This document shows, in pieces, positions 52,290-60,209 of a stretch of 64,000 nt of DNA (position 1 is the first letter of the stretch; each line of letters begins with the position of its first letter). A program made the position numbers and the translations under genes. This DNA comes from Actinomycetes bacterium. Lineage in GTDB: Bacteria; Auribacterota; JAJCYG01. The stretch is from NCBI GenBank assembly GCA_029263055.1, contig JAJCYG010000107.1, positions 1 through 64,000 of the forward strand. The letters are read 5' to 3'. The notes beneath the pieces were generated by a model, which was given only the letters and a program-made list of their open reading frames with translations, searched no databases and had not been told where the DNA came from.

Positions 52290-54408
52290 TTGAGTGAAGT
52301 GTCTTTTTTTCCTGTGCGGACTCTAATTCTGCGTTTGATTTATTAGGAACAATCACTGTAACAGTTGTCCCTTTCCCTACTTCACTATCTATTTGAACGC
52401 TTCCTAAATGGGCATCTACAATCTTCTTCACAATGGTCAGTCCTAAACCAATTCCCCGATTATTGGTTGTAAAGAAGGGCTCAAAAGCACGTTCTAACTC
52501 CTCAACCGGCATCCCATTCCCATTATCATGGAACTCAATCCGAATAAAATCAACCTTTTCTTTTGAGCTGCCAAAAACTTTTTGGTTTTCTTTTTTCACC
52601 CGAACATCAACTTGCCCGCCATCATCCATAGCTTGAACAGCATTCCGGAAGCAATTGTAAAAAACCTTTTTCATGTTTTCTGTATCAAGCTCCATGGTGA
52701 TTCCTTCTAAATCAAACTCTTTTGTGAAGGCGACATTTTCTCGCTCTTCTGCAGGAATCATGGCAATGGCATCATCAAAAATTCGGTCCAAACCAATTGG
52801 CACACGATACAACTCTAAGTTTTGAGCAAAAAAGTTTAAGTTATCAACCAAGACTGTTAAGCGATCCACTTCGTGGTTCACAATGGCATAAAAATCAGTA
52901 CGGAATTGTTCATCAGAGTATTTGTCTGGCAAAAGCTGAGTAAAGGTTCTAATGGAAACCAAACAGTTCTTTAACTCATGGGAGCTGCGCATCGCCACTT
53001 TGTTCACAAACTTCATATGATCTTGATGACGGCTCCACTCACGTTGTTTTTGAATATCAGTCAGATCAGCAAACACAATCACACACCCTAAGGTCTCCCC
53101 TTTATTCCCCTTGAGTTGAGAGGTACTGATTCCAATGGGACGATCGCTGTTTGGCAAAGTCACTTCATGACGGTGAAAGCTCTTTCCATCAATCAATGTT
53201 TCGCGTAACACATCAGAAAAAGGACTGGGCAAAATACGAAAGTTTTGAAAGAGCGCGTCATTAGCCCCAATCCCTAAAATTTCTTCGGCTTTAGGATTAA
53301 AGGTTTTGATCTCTTCCTTATTATCAACCGTAATCACTCCGCTCAACACATTGGTGAGCACACTGTCTAAATAACGTTTCTGAACACTCAACACGCTGTA
53401 AAGGCGAGCATTTTCAACGGCAATCGCAATTTGACCACATAAAGAAAACAAAAAGGTTAAATCAGATTCAGTTAAAGGCGTTCCACTCACTTTATTGTTA
53501 CAAACCAAAAAGCCAACTAACTTCCCTTTTACAAAAAGCGGAACAGCCACTTCACATTGCAAATTATCGAGCTCGCGTTGCACTTCTAATGGTTGCGATC
53601 CAGAAGCAACACTATTGCTTCCAGTACGATAAAGAATGGTTCCTTGATTGGCCAAAGAAGAGACTAAAACAGAGTGACGGCTCATCACCTTTTCAAACTG
53701 CTCATCAGGAATCCCAACTCCCCCTCTTAAGACAAATGATCCCACTCCCAATTCATCGAGAAACAATCCCATTCGACTCACATGAAAATAATCTTTTAAC
53801 ACCATTAAGGCTAAAGGAATCAATTGATCTAAATCTTGACTGGCAGATAAAATCCGTGAAAAGTTTTTGATCACATCGCGGTGGTTTTGTGTTTTAGGTT
53901 CTAAGACTTCTCTTAAAACTGTTTTAAAATTTTCTTCTTGGCTCCCTTTTCGAACCAACTCCATATTTAATAACTGCCGGGTTTCAGATAAATCTCGTCT
54001 TAGATTTCTCTTTTCTAAAGAACGACGAATAAAACGTGGCAAGAGATCTTGAAGTTCACTATCTAAAATAAAATCATCCGCTCCTAAAGCAACGACGGTA
54101 TGCCCCAAACCTTGCTCTTCTTTTGATAGACAAGCCAAGATAGGAAGTTCTGGATGGGCATCTTTAATGCGACGGATTAATGGCAAACCTTCTGGAGATT
54201 GAAAACGGGTATCTAAAAGCAAGATCTCACCCAAAACACCTCTTTCAATCAATTCTTCTTGGGAAGTAACTGTGCTAAATCGATAGGAAGTGACTCCAAA
54301 CCACTCTTTAAGCTGTTTAAAGAGATCTAGATTGGAGGAAAAAAGAGAGATGTGAGTCACCTCTTTTTTTGACGAATGATAGGGATTTAATGCATAAGGG
54401 TTGTCCAT
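52258..54408 (-). CDS. Histidine kinase with degenerate receiver, GAF and PAS domains
   Basis: 716 residues, soluble. Residues about 10-130 resemble a receiver (LLLDTRF, ALGADDF) but lack the acidic pair and the conserved lysine. A GAF domain (about 185-335) and a PAS domain (about 340-460; GVITVDNKEEIKTFNPKAEEILG) follow. The HisKA motif is AMRSSHELKNCLVSIRTF, and the HATPase domain has DNGNGMPVEELERAFEPFFTTN and GIGLGLTIVKKIV. The ATG at 54408 with AGAGTGG upstream is chosen over a TTG at 54429. It overlaps and probably phosphorylates the downstream NtrC-type regulator. Confidence 0.92.
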   Translation of the reverse strand: MDNPYALNPYHSSKKEVTHISLFSSNLDLFKQLKEWFGVTSYRFSTVTSQEELIERGVLGEILLLDTRFQSPEGLPLIRRIKDAHPELPILACLSKEEQGLGHTVVALGADDFILDSELQDLLPRFIRRSLEKRNLRRDLSETRQLLNMELVRKGSQEENFKTVLREVLEPKTQNHRDVIKNFSRILSASQDLDQLIPLALMVLKDYFHVSRMGLFLDELGVGSFVLRGGVGIPDEQFEKVMSRHSVLVSSLANQGTILYRTGSNSVASGSQPLEVQRELDNLQCEVAVPLFVKGKLVGFLVCNNKVSGTPLTESDLTFLFSLCGQIAIAVENARLYSVLSVQKRYLDSVLTNVLSGVITVDNKEEIKTFNPKAEEILGIGANDALFQNFRILPSPFSDVLRETLIDGKSFHRHEVTLPNSDRPIGISTSQLKGNKGETLGCVIVFADLTDIQKQREWSRHQDHMKFVNKVAMRSSHELKNCLVSIRTFTQLLPDKYSDEQFRTDFYAIVNHEVDRLTVLVDNLNFFAQNLELYRVPIGLDRIFDDAIAMIPAEERENVAFTKEFDLEGITMELDTENMKKVFYNCFRNAVQAMDDGGQVDVRVKKENQKVFGSSKEKVDFIRIEFHDNGNGMPVEELERAFEPFFTTNNRGIGLGLTIVKKIVDAHLGSVQIDSEVGKGTTVTVIVPNKSNAELESAQEKKTLHSNESTPQNTNS

Positions 54409-54442
54409 AAAACCACTCTTTGAGATCAAAAATATAAGTTAG

Positions 54443-54471
54443 ATAATACTTCATACATCCCTAATTTGCAA
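54443..54471 (-). promoter_or_regulatory. Promoter of the GAF-PAS kinase operon
   Basis: TTGCAA (54466-54471) and TATTAT (54443-54448) are 17 bp apart on the minus strand. The leader is about 28 nt with AGAGTGG before the ATG. Confidence 0.5.
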
Positions 54472-54530
54472 GTCTTAAAAGAAAAAGGTGAAAGGAAGTC
54501 TGGCTAGAAAAGCAACTTGCTGGTCACAGG

Positions 54531-55274
54531 CTACTTATAGATTGGCAGAATGATTGAAAAGGCGGTTCCTGAGGAGGTACTTTTCACCTTAATCTCCCCA
54601 TTATGGTCTTGGACAATCTGCTGGCAGATTGAGAGCCCCAAGCCCGAACCTTTATGTTTTGTGCTGAAAAAGGGCTCAAAAATCTTCTCTAAATTCTCTT
54701 TTGTAATCCCAGGTCCATTATCTGAAAAGCGGGTTTCAACTTTAGTTTTATTAACCAAAGTTGAAATTTCAAGCTGTCCCCCATTGTGCATGGCTTGAAT
54801 ACTATTTAAGGCGATATTAGTAAAAACACGTGAAATTTGTTCTCGATCTGCTTTAACACTAAAAGCTTCTTTAGACTCTTTTGTCACCACATCGACATTC
54901 GTGTCTTTAGATTGAAGAGATAAAAGATCTAACGTATGTTTAACAAGTTCATCCACTTGGACTTTTTCAAAAACAGGTTTTTTAGGTCGAGCAAAGTCTA
55001 AAAGCTGGGTCACTAATTCATTAATGCGTTCTACTTCTCTTTTAACAACTAAAGAAAAGTTTCCTCGAAATTCTTCATCTTCGTATTTGGTTGGAAGGAG
55101 ATCAAAAAAAGTTTTAACAGCCACAAGTGGATTTTTAATTTCGTGGGCAATACTAGAAGCCATGGTTCCCAATATAGAGAGCTTCTTGCTTTGAGCAAGC
55201 TCTTGCTTGAGTTCTTTTAGTTCTTCTTTTAACTTCTTGTTTTCACTTAAGAGTGTGTCACTCTTGCTATCCAT
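54531..55274 (-). CDS. Minimal soluble histidine kinase
   Basis: 247 residues. A short lysine/leucine-rich coiled coil (residues 8-32) leads straight into HisKA (H44 in SSIAHEIKNPLVAVKTF) and HATPase (DNGPGITKENLEKIFEPFFSTK, GSGLGLSICQQIV). There is no sensor or membrane domain; input must come from partner proteins through the coiled coil. GAGGGG precedes the ATG. It follows the second NtrC-type regulator gene by about 50 bp and is probably its partner. Confidence 0.93.
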   Translation of the reverse strand: MDSKSDTLLSENKKLKEELKELKQELAQSKKLSILGTMASSIAHEIKNPLVAVKTFFDLLPTKYEDEEFRGNFSLVVKREVERINELVTQLLDFARPKKPVFEKVQVDELVKHTLDLLSLQSKDTNVDVVTKESKEAFSVKADREQISRVFTNIALNSIQAMHNGGQLEISTLVNKTKVETRFSDNGPGITKENLEKIFEPFFSTKHKGSGLGLSICQQIVQDHNGEIKVKSTSSGTAFSIILPIYK

Positions 55275-55326
55275 TGAATATTTCCCCTCAGGTAAGGAGC
55301 CAGTTTAAAGTAAATAGGGGTCAAAA

Positions 55327-56718
55327 TCAATCAGTTATCGCTGCCCCAGCTATCTCGAGTTTGTCCATTTTGTATTTAAGAATCCGTCTTGTTGTGTTCA
55401 AACGCTCGGCAGCTTTTCCAATAACCCCTTCACTCTGCTTCATCGCATCTAAAATAAGTTTACGCTCAAAAGAGTCGCAGGCGCTTTCTAAAGAAAAAGC
55501 CCCTTCTAACTGGGCAGCCTTATGATCTTGAAAGCTATCGCTCTGAACCAATTGGCTGCGAAAATGAGCAGCCTTAATCTCAGGCTCTTCTACAGTCACA
55601 AGCAAACGCTCAAGACAGTTTTCTAGCTCGCGCACATTTCCAGGCCAATCATAAAGCATAAATGATTGAATCAAATCACTTGATAATGATTTCACAGAAG
55701 TTTGCACTTTTTGAGAAAGCTTACGAAAAAAGTGCTGAGCTAAGATCGGAATATCTTCACAACGCTGCCGCAATGGAGGCAGATTAATAGGAATGACATG
55801 AATTCGGTAAAAAAGATCTTTTCGAAACGTCCCCTCTTTAACCATCTGAGCCAAATCACGGTGAGTGGCTGTGACGATACGCACATTAACTCGAATTTGC
55901 TCACTTCCCCCAACCCGACGAAATTCTCGTTCTTGAATCACGCGCAAAAGTTTCGCTTGTATTTCTAAAGGGAGCTCACCTATTTCATCTAGAAAAAGAG
56001 TTCCACCATCAGCTAATTCAAAGGCTCCTTTTCGACGCTGAACAGCCCCTGTAAAAGATCCTTTTTCATGCCCACACAATTCACTTTCCATTAACTCTTT
56101 GGGAATGGAGGAACAATCCACAGGAATAAAGGCCCCATGTTTTCGAATACCGTTGTAATGAATCGCACGTGCAACCAACTCCTTACCGGTTCCACTTTCA
56201 CCACACAAAAGAACAGTGGTGTCTTGATTCATAACCTGCGCCATAGAACGATACACTCTATCCATGGCTTGGCACTTGCCAATGATATTTTCAAACTGGT
56301 AAATACGAGTCACTTCTTGTTCTAGTTTGAGTACTTTTTCTTTGAGATCTTTTTCAGTAATGGCTCGATCAACCAGAAGCGTTAATTCATCCACATTAAA
56401 AGGCTTTAAAAAGTAGTCAATCGCCCCCAGCTTCATTGCTTCCACAGCTGCACGGGTCTCTTGAACCGCTGTAAGCATCATAATCGGCACATCTGGAGCA
56501 ATGGCTTTCATCTCTTCTAAAAGGTCTAGACCTGAGACATCTGGCAAGCGCATATCTAAAACCACTAAATCAAACATCTGACTTCTAAAACTTCGCAGAC
56601 AAGTCTGCCCATCTTCAGCAAAACAGAGATCATATTTAGATTTGAGAATCACAGAAAGCGATTCCCGTACGGAAGAATCATCATCCACAACTAATATCTT
56701 TCTCTTTAAAGCACTCAT
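55327..56718 (-). CDS. NtrC-family sigma-54 response regulator (second)
   Basis: 463 residues: receiver with acidic triad D12-D14 and phospho-acceptor D55, AAA+ domain with Walker A GESGTGKE (173-180), sigma-54 contact loop GSFTGA (220-225), and a Fis-type HTH (KAAERLNTTRRILKYKMDKLEI). The HTH closely resembles that of the 50886-52289 regulator, which suggests the two recognise related sites. Its own promoter is sigma-70-like, with copies of the shared site in the leader, pointing to autoregulation. It heads the regulatory island. Confidence 0.95.
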   Translation of the reverse strand: MSALKRKILVVDDDSSVRESLSVILKSKYDLCFAEDGQTCLRSFRSQMFDLVVLDMRLPDVSGLDLLEEMKAIAPDVPIMMLTAVQETRAAVEAMKLGAIDYFLKPFNVDELTLLVDRAITEKDLKEKVLKLEQEVTRIYQFENIIGKCQAMDRVYRSMAQVMNQDTTVLLCGESGTGKELVARAIHYNGIRKHGAFIPVDCSSIPKELMESELCGHEKGSFTGAVQRRKGAFELADGGTLFLDEIGELPLEIQAKLLRVIQEREFRRVGGSEQIRVNVRIVTATHRDLAQMVKEGTFRKDLFYRIHVIPINLPPLRQRCEDIPILAQHFFRKLSQKVQTSVKSLSSDLIQSFMLYDWPGNVRELENCLERLLVTVEEPEIKAAHFRSQLVQSDSFQDHKAAQLEGAFSLESACDSFERKLILDAMKQSEGVIGKAAERLNTTRRILKYKMDKLEIAGAAITD

Positions 56719-56734
56719 ACAAACACCTACTTTC

Positions 56735-56761
56735 TACAAATATGTATATTTTTTGTACAAA
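56735..56761. promoter_or_regulatory. Candidate autoregulatory operator of the second NtrC-type regulator
   Basis: TACAAATATGTA (56735-56746) is identical to the core of the site upstream of fadL. A second palindrome, TTTGTACAAA, lies at 56752-56761. Both sit between the predicted transcription start and the ATG, a position suited to repression. Confidence 0.55.
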
Positions 56762-56770
56762 TCTGGATAA

Positions 56771-56799
56771 ATAATAGTTTAATTACTTATAAATGTCAA
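56771..56799 (-). promoter_or_regulatory. Promoter of the second NtrC-type regulator
   Basis: TTGACA (56794-56799) and TATTAT (56771-56776) are exactly 17 bp apart on the minus strand. The start would be near 56764, giving a leader of about 46 nt. Confidence 0.65.
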
Positions 56800-56936
56800 T
56801 TTATAAAAATAATGATATGTATTACTTTAACAATATAAAAACGTATAAAACATATAAACCACTATAAACAAGCAATTTAGTCACTTTATAGAGATGATTA
56901 TAGTTAAATTATTTATCTTTAAAGATAGATATCAGG

Positions 56937-57554
56937 TTAGTCCTGAAACTTGATTTCTATAGAAAGGAGTTTTTCGGAAGGATCCATTGAAGATGGGAAT
57001 GGTTTAAAAGAACGGGATGCTTCGTGAACCGTGGTAATAGCCGCTTCATTTAAGAAACCATACTCAGACCGATGTTCTTCTGGAATAAAGACTTTGCCTA
57101 ATACTCCAGTAGCATTGAGCACAAAATAGACACGCACGGTTTCGGAAAGCTTCATTCCCTTTGCTTCTTGCGGCAAGGTTGCCTGGGATAAGATCTGCTG
57201 TTGAATGTCTTGAAGATAAGCTTGCGGCGTCATTTCAAGCTTTGCCTTCTTAGGCGTTTTAACTGGTTTGGCAAAAACTGGCTGCGATACAGGTTGAGAT
57301 TGAACCGGTTCTATAGAACGGGGTTGAGACTTAGGAGGATAGGTCACCCAGCCAGATCCTACCTCTTCTGTAGGCAAGACCTCAATCGGTTCTTTTTTAC
57401 GAAACAGGCCTGTCACAGAGTTGGAAACCCCTTTCCCCATTCGAGAAAAGATATTTGGTTTTCGATCTGGATCCGCATCTCTTTTAAACCAAGCGGCTGA
57501 CGTTGCAGCAGGCATACTCAAAATAAGAATCAATAAAACGAAAGTCGTTTTCAT
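56937..57554 (-). CDS. Secreted protein with TonB C-terminal-like domain
   Basis: 205 residues. Signal peptide cleaved after ATSA (residue 20), a Pro/Lys-rich linker (about 60-105), then a domain whose VRVYFVLNATGVLGKVFIPEE...AAITTVHEASRSFKPFP pattern matches the TonB C-terminal fold. There is no N-terminal membrane anchor of true TonB, so it is a free periplasmic variant. It is the last gene of the rng operon, 8 bp after the preceding gene. Function cannot be stated further. Confidence 0.7.
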   Translation of the reverse strand: MKTTFVLLILILSMPAATSAAWFKRDADPDRKPNIFSRMGKGVSNSVTGLFRKKEPIEVLPTEEVGSGWVTYPPKSQPRSIEPVQSQPVSQPVFAKPVKTPKKAKLEMTPQAYLQDIQQQILSQATLPQEAKGMKLSETVRVYFVLNATGVLGKVFIPEEHRSEYGFLNEAAITTVHEASRSFKPFPSSMDPSEKLLSIEIKFQD

Positions 57555-57562
57555 TTTTATCC

Positions 57563-58201
57563 CTAACTGGTTGAAAGCCCGAATTTTCTTTTTTTCAATC
57601 CAATTTCATAAAGCAAATCTTGTACTGAAAAAAGAATATGAGCGCGAAACTCACCTTTTAGCACTTCTGCCTTATTTGAGAGCCATCTTTTTAGAGTTTT
57701 ACCTGGGCTCAACTTATCACGAGAAAAAACCCACATTGCTTTTTCCCCACCCGGCGTTCTCCCATAGACTTTCCAGTAAAAAAAGGCTCGCGGCAAAGGA
57801 TCTAATCCTTTTTGAACAAGGCTATAGTCTAGCACATCAACATCAAAAATAAAATCAGGGGGTGTTTGCTCAAAATCAGCTTCTTGAATCACTTTAAAAT
57901 CACCCACTTGCTCTAAAGCGTTTTTAAATTCATTATAAGCCACTTTGGGAATTGAAAAATCACGTAGAGCTAATTCCATTCGATCACTGGTATTTTGGTC
58001 TTTTTCAATTGCTTTTTTATTAAAACGGTTTAAACCCATTTTTTTACTTCTGGCGTAATAAACTTTTAAGTCAGGGGCATTGATTTGAACTCGAATACCA
58101 ATTGTGGCAACCCCCTCTTTCCAATCTTTTTTTGGCGCTCCAAAACCAAACAGAGTGACTCCCATCAATAAAAGTATCCAAAATGAATGTTTTGTTTTCA
58201 T
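57563..58201 (-). CDS. Secreted hypothetical protein
   Basis: 212 residues with a signal peptide (MKTKHSFWILLLMGVTLFGFGA). I recognise no family. The mature part mixes beta strands and helices, is rich in Lys and Phe, and has no cysteine. It lies between a one-helix membrane protein and the TonB-like protein with gaps of 8 bp on either side, so these envelope proteins are made together with RNase E/G. Confidence 0.7.
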   Translation of the reverse strand: MKTKHSFWILLLMGVTLFGFGAPKKDWKEGVATIGIRVQINAPDLKVYYARSKKMGLNRFNKKAIEKDQNTSDRMELALRDFSIPKVAYNEFKNALEQVGDFKVIQEADFEQTPPDFIFDVDVLDYSLVQKGLDPLPRAFFYWKVYGRTPGGEKAMWVFSRDKLSPGKTLKRWLSNKAEVLKGEFRAHILFSVQDLLYEIGLKKRKFGLSTS

Positions 58202-58209
58202 AAATAACC

Positions 58210-58617
58210 TTAATTCTCAGGCGTAATGTATTTATCAAACTCTGAAACACGTCCGGAAAAAAAGAAAAAAAGCTGAGTCGCGCTTTCTTTAAGACGCCTT
58301 CGAGCTGATTTTTTAACAAATTCTATTTTTTCTTTTTCTTCTAGAGGAAATGTCTGGAGAATTTCATTTGGTTTAAAATAAACCTGAACACCTTGATGAA
58401 CCAACAACAATGAACCATTCTTTTGCGCTGTCAAACTCCCTTTTAACAAATCCCCTTTGACAGTCTTCATTTGAACATACTCTTTATTCATCTCTTCGGT
58501 ATAAAAAGTCCGGTACTGTTTCCACCCCAATAATGAGAGAAAAACTAACATCACACAGGCCAATACAATAAAAAAAGCTCTTAGTTTTTTAAAAAATTGA
58601 GACCATGCAGTTCCCAT
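58210..58617 (-). CDS. Single-pass membrane protein of unknown function
   Basis: 135 residues with one transmembrane helix at about 13-32 (AFFIVLACVMLVFLSLLGW), a basic N terminus, and a predicted periplasmic part of about 100 residues. The latter begins with a small beta region (KGDLLKGSLTAQKNGSLLLVHQG). No recognised domain. Located 14 bp after rng in the same operon. Confidence 0.65.
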   Translation of the reverse strand: MGTAWSQFFKKLRAFFIVLACVMLVFLSLLGWKQYRTFYTEEMNKEYVQMKTVKGDLLKGSLTAQKNGSLLLVHQGVQVYFKPNEILQTFPLEEKEKIEFVKKSARRRLKESATQLFFFFSGRVSEFDKYITPEN

Positions 58618-58631
58618 AAAAAACGCACCTT

Positions 58632-60155
58632 TTATACGGTCAGCTCAGTACCTTGCTGATAAGAAAAGACTTTAAATTCTTCTATGTGAAGTTTTTCATT
58701 TTTATTTAAATGAACTTTGATTTGGTATTTATCTTCTAATTCTCGAATCGTTTCAGAAGATTTTTCTTTAAAATAGCTGTAATTAGCTGGATGCAATTCA
58801 ACGTGAAGGTCTTCAGCTTTTTCAACAAGCAGATGAGCTATTCGACGAGAGATTTCAATACTCATGGTCTCTTTTGTTTTGACGACTCCACTTCCATCAC
58901 AATAGCTACATTCAGTATAAACCTCTTTTGCTAAGGTCTCTTTGATCCGCTGACGCGTCATTTCAACAAGGCCAATATCAGAAAGAGGCAAAACATTGGT
59001 TTTAGCTCGATCTTTTCGAATCGCATTTTTCAATCTTTTAAGCACTGCTTTTTGATTTTGACGTGAGAGCATATCAATAAAGTCGATAATAATAATTCCA
59101 CCAATGTTACGCAATCGCAACTGGCGAGCCACTTCATCAGCCGCTTCAATATTGGTTCGAGAAACAGTATCTTCTAAGGAATCTTTCCCAACATTACGCC
59201 CGGAGTTCACATCAATGGCCACCAATGCTTCTGTACGGTCAATAACCAAATATCCCCCGCACTTCAACCATACTTTTCGGCGATTCATTTTATTCAGTTC
59301 TTTATCCAAACTATAATTCTCAAATAGAGATTGCTCTCCTTCGTAAAGTTCAACTTTATCGTTCATACCTTGAAAGAGGCTTCCAATAAAACTTCGAACA
59401 CGTCGATACTCTTCTCGAGAATCAACCACAACGCGATCAATTTCTTCAGTCAAGGAATCGCGCACTGTTTTTAACACTAAGTCTAATTCACCATGAATAA
59501 AGGAAGGGCACGTTGCCCCTTTGATTTTCTTTCTAATCTCTTTCCACGTGTTGTAAAGGTAACGAATATCTTTAGCAAATTCATTACGGTCAGTCCCTTC
59601 ACTCACAGTCCGAACAATTAATCCCATTGATTTAGGTAGACGTACTTTTGATAAGAATTCTTTTAAACGAACACGCTCGTTGCGTTCTTGAATACGGCGA
59701 GAAACCCCTCGAATAGGATCAAAAGGGAGTAAAACTAAGAAACGACCCGGAAGACTGATATGAGTAGAAAGCCGAACCCCTTTAGTACTAATCGGCTCTT
59801 TAACCACCTGAACTAAGATCTCTTGCCCTGGTTTGAGCAAATCAGCAATATTAGGCAAACCTTTGGAGTGCTTCTTGCCCCGCTCTTTGACTGTTTCAAT
59901 GGCTTCATCTGCAGCCACATCCGCAGCTCCAGAGATCACATCTGAAACATGCAAAAAGCCATTTTTTCCAAGTCCAACGTCAACAAACGCTGCTTGAATA
60001 CCTGGCACCACATTTTCAACTCGTCCTTTATAAATATTTCCAGCTAAACGGGCTTCAGTGCCCCGCTCTATGTAATATTCCTCAAGGACATTGTTCTCCA
60101 AAAAAGCAATTCGCTTTTCTTGGTTTTCAACACTAACCAAAATTTGTTTAGACAT
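58632..60155 (-). CDS. rng: Ribonuclease E/G
   Basis: 507 residues, the length of RNase G without the long C-terminal scaffold of RNase E. The S1 domain (AGNIYKGRVENVVPGIQAAFVDVGLGKNGFLHVSDV) is followed by the catalytic DNase I-like domain with ALVAIDVNSGRNVGKDS and IIIIDFIDM, whose aspartates bind the metal. The zinc-link CSYCDGSG holds the dimer. AAAGGGA precedes the ATG. It begins an operon with three small envelope proteins and is divergent from the TPR protein gene over a 54-bp region. Confidence 0.95.
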   Translation of the reverse strand: MSKQILVSVENQEKRIAFLENNVLEEYYIERGTEARLAGNIYKGRVENVVPGIQAAFVDVGLGKNGFLHVSDVISGAADVAADEAIETVKERGKKHSKGLPNIADLLKPGQEILVQVVKEPISTKGVRLSTHISLPGRFLVLLPFDPIRGVSRRIQERNERVRLKEFLSKVRLPKSMGLIVRTVSEGTDRNEFAKDIRYLYNTWKEIRKKIKGATCPSFIHGELDLVLKTVRDSLTEEIDRVVVDSREEYRRVRSFIGSLFQGMNDKVELYEGEQSLFENYSLDKELNKMNRRKVWLKCGGYLVIDRTEALVAIDVNSGRNVGKDSLEDTVSRTNIEAADEVARQLRLRNIGGIIIIDFIDMLSRQNQKAVLKRLKNAIRKDRAKTNVLPLSDIGLVEMTRQRIKETLAKEVYTECSYCDGSGVVKTKETMSIEISRRIAHLLVEKAEDLHVELHPANYSYFKEKSSETIRELEDKYQIKVHLNKNEKLHIEEFKVFSYQQGTELTV

Positions 60156-60192
60156 AATAGATCCCTTTTCTCATCTAATTCTTCAGACTCCG

Positions 60193-60201
60193 TGCTAAAA
60201 T
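60193..60201 (+). promoter_or_regulatory. Extended -10 promoter of the TMTC-like gene, near-leaderless
   Basis: TGCTAAAAT is an extended -10 element ending 8 nt before the ATG at 60210. No -35 box is seen and there is no ribosome binding site. Confidence 0.45.
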
Positions 60202-60209
60202 AGCCAGCT

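Noticed and set aside
56880..56936. Terminator after the TonB-like gene
   Set aside because: TATCTTTAAAGATA is palindromic but leaves no room for a loop and is not followed by a T-run.
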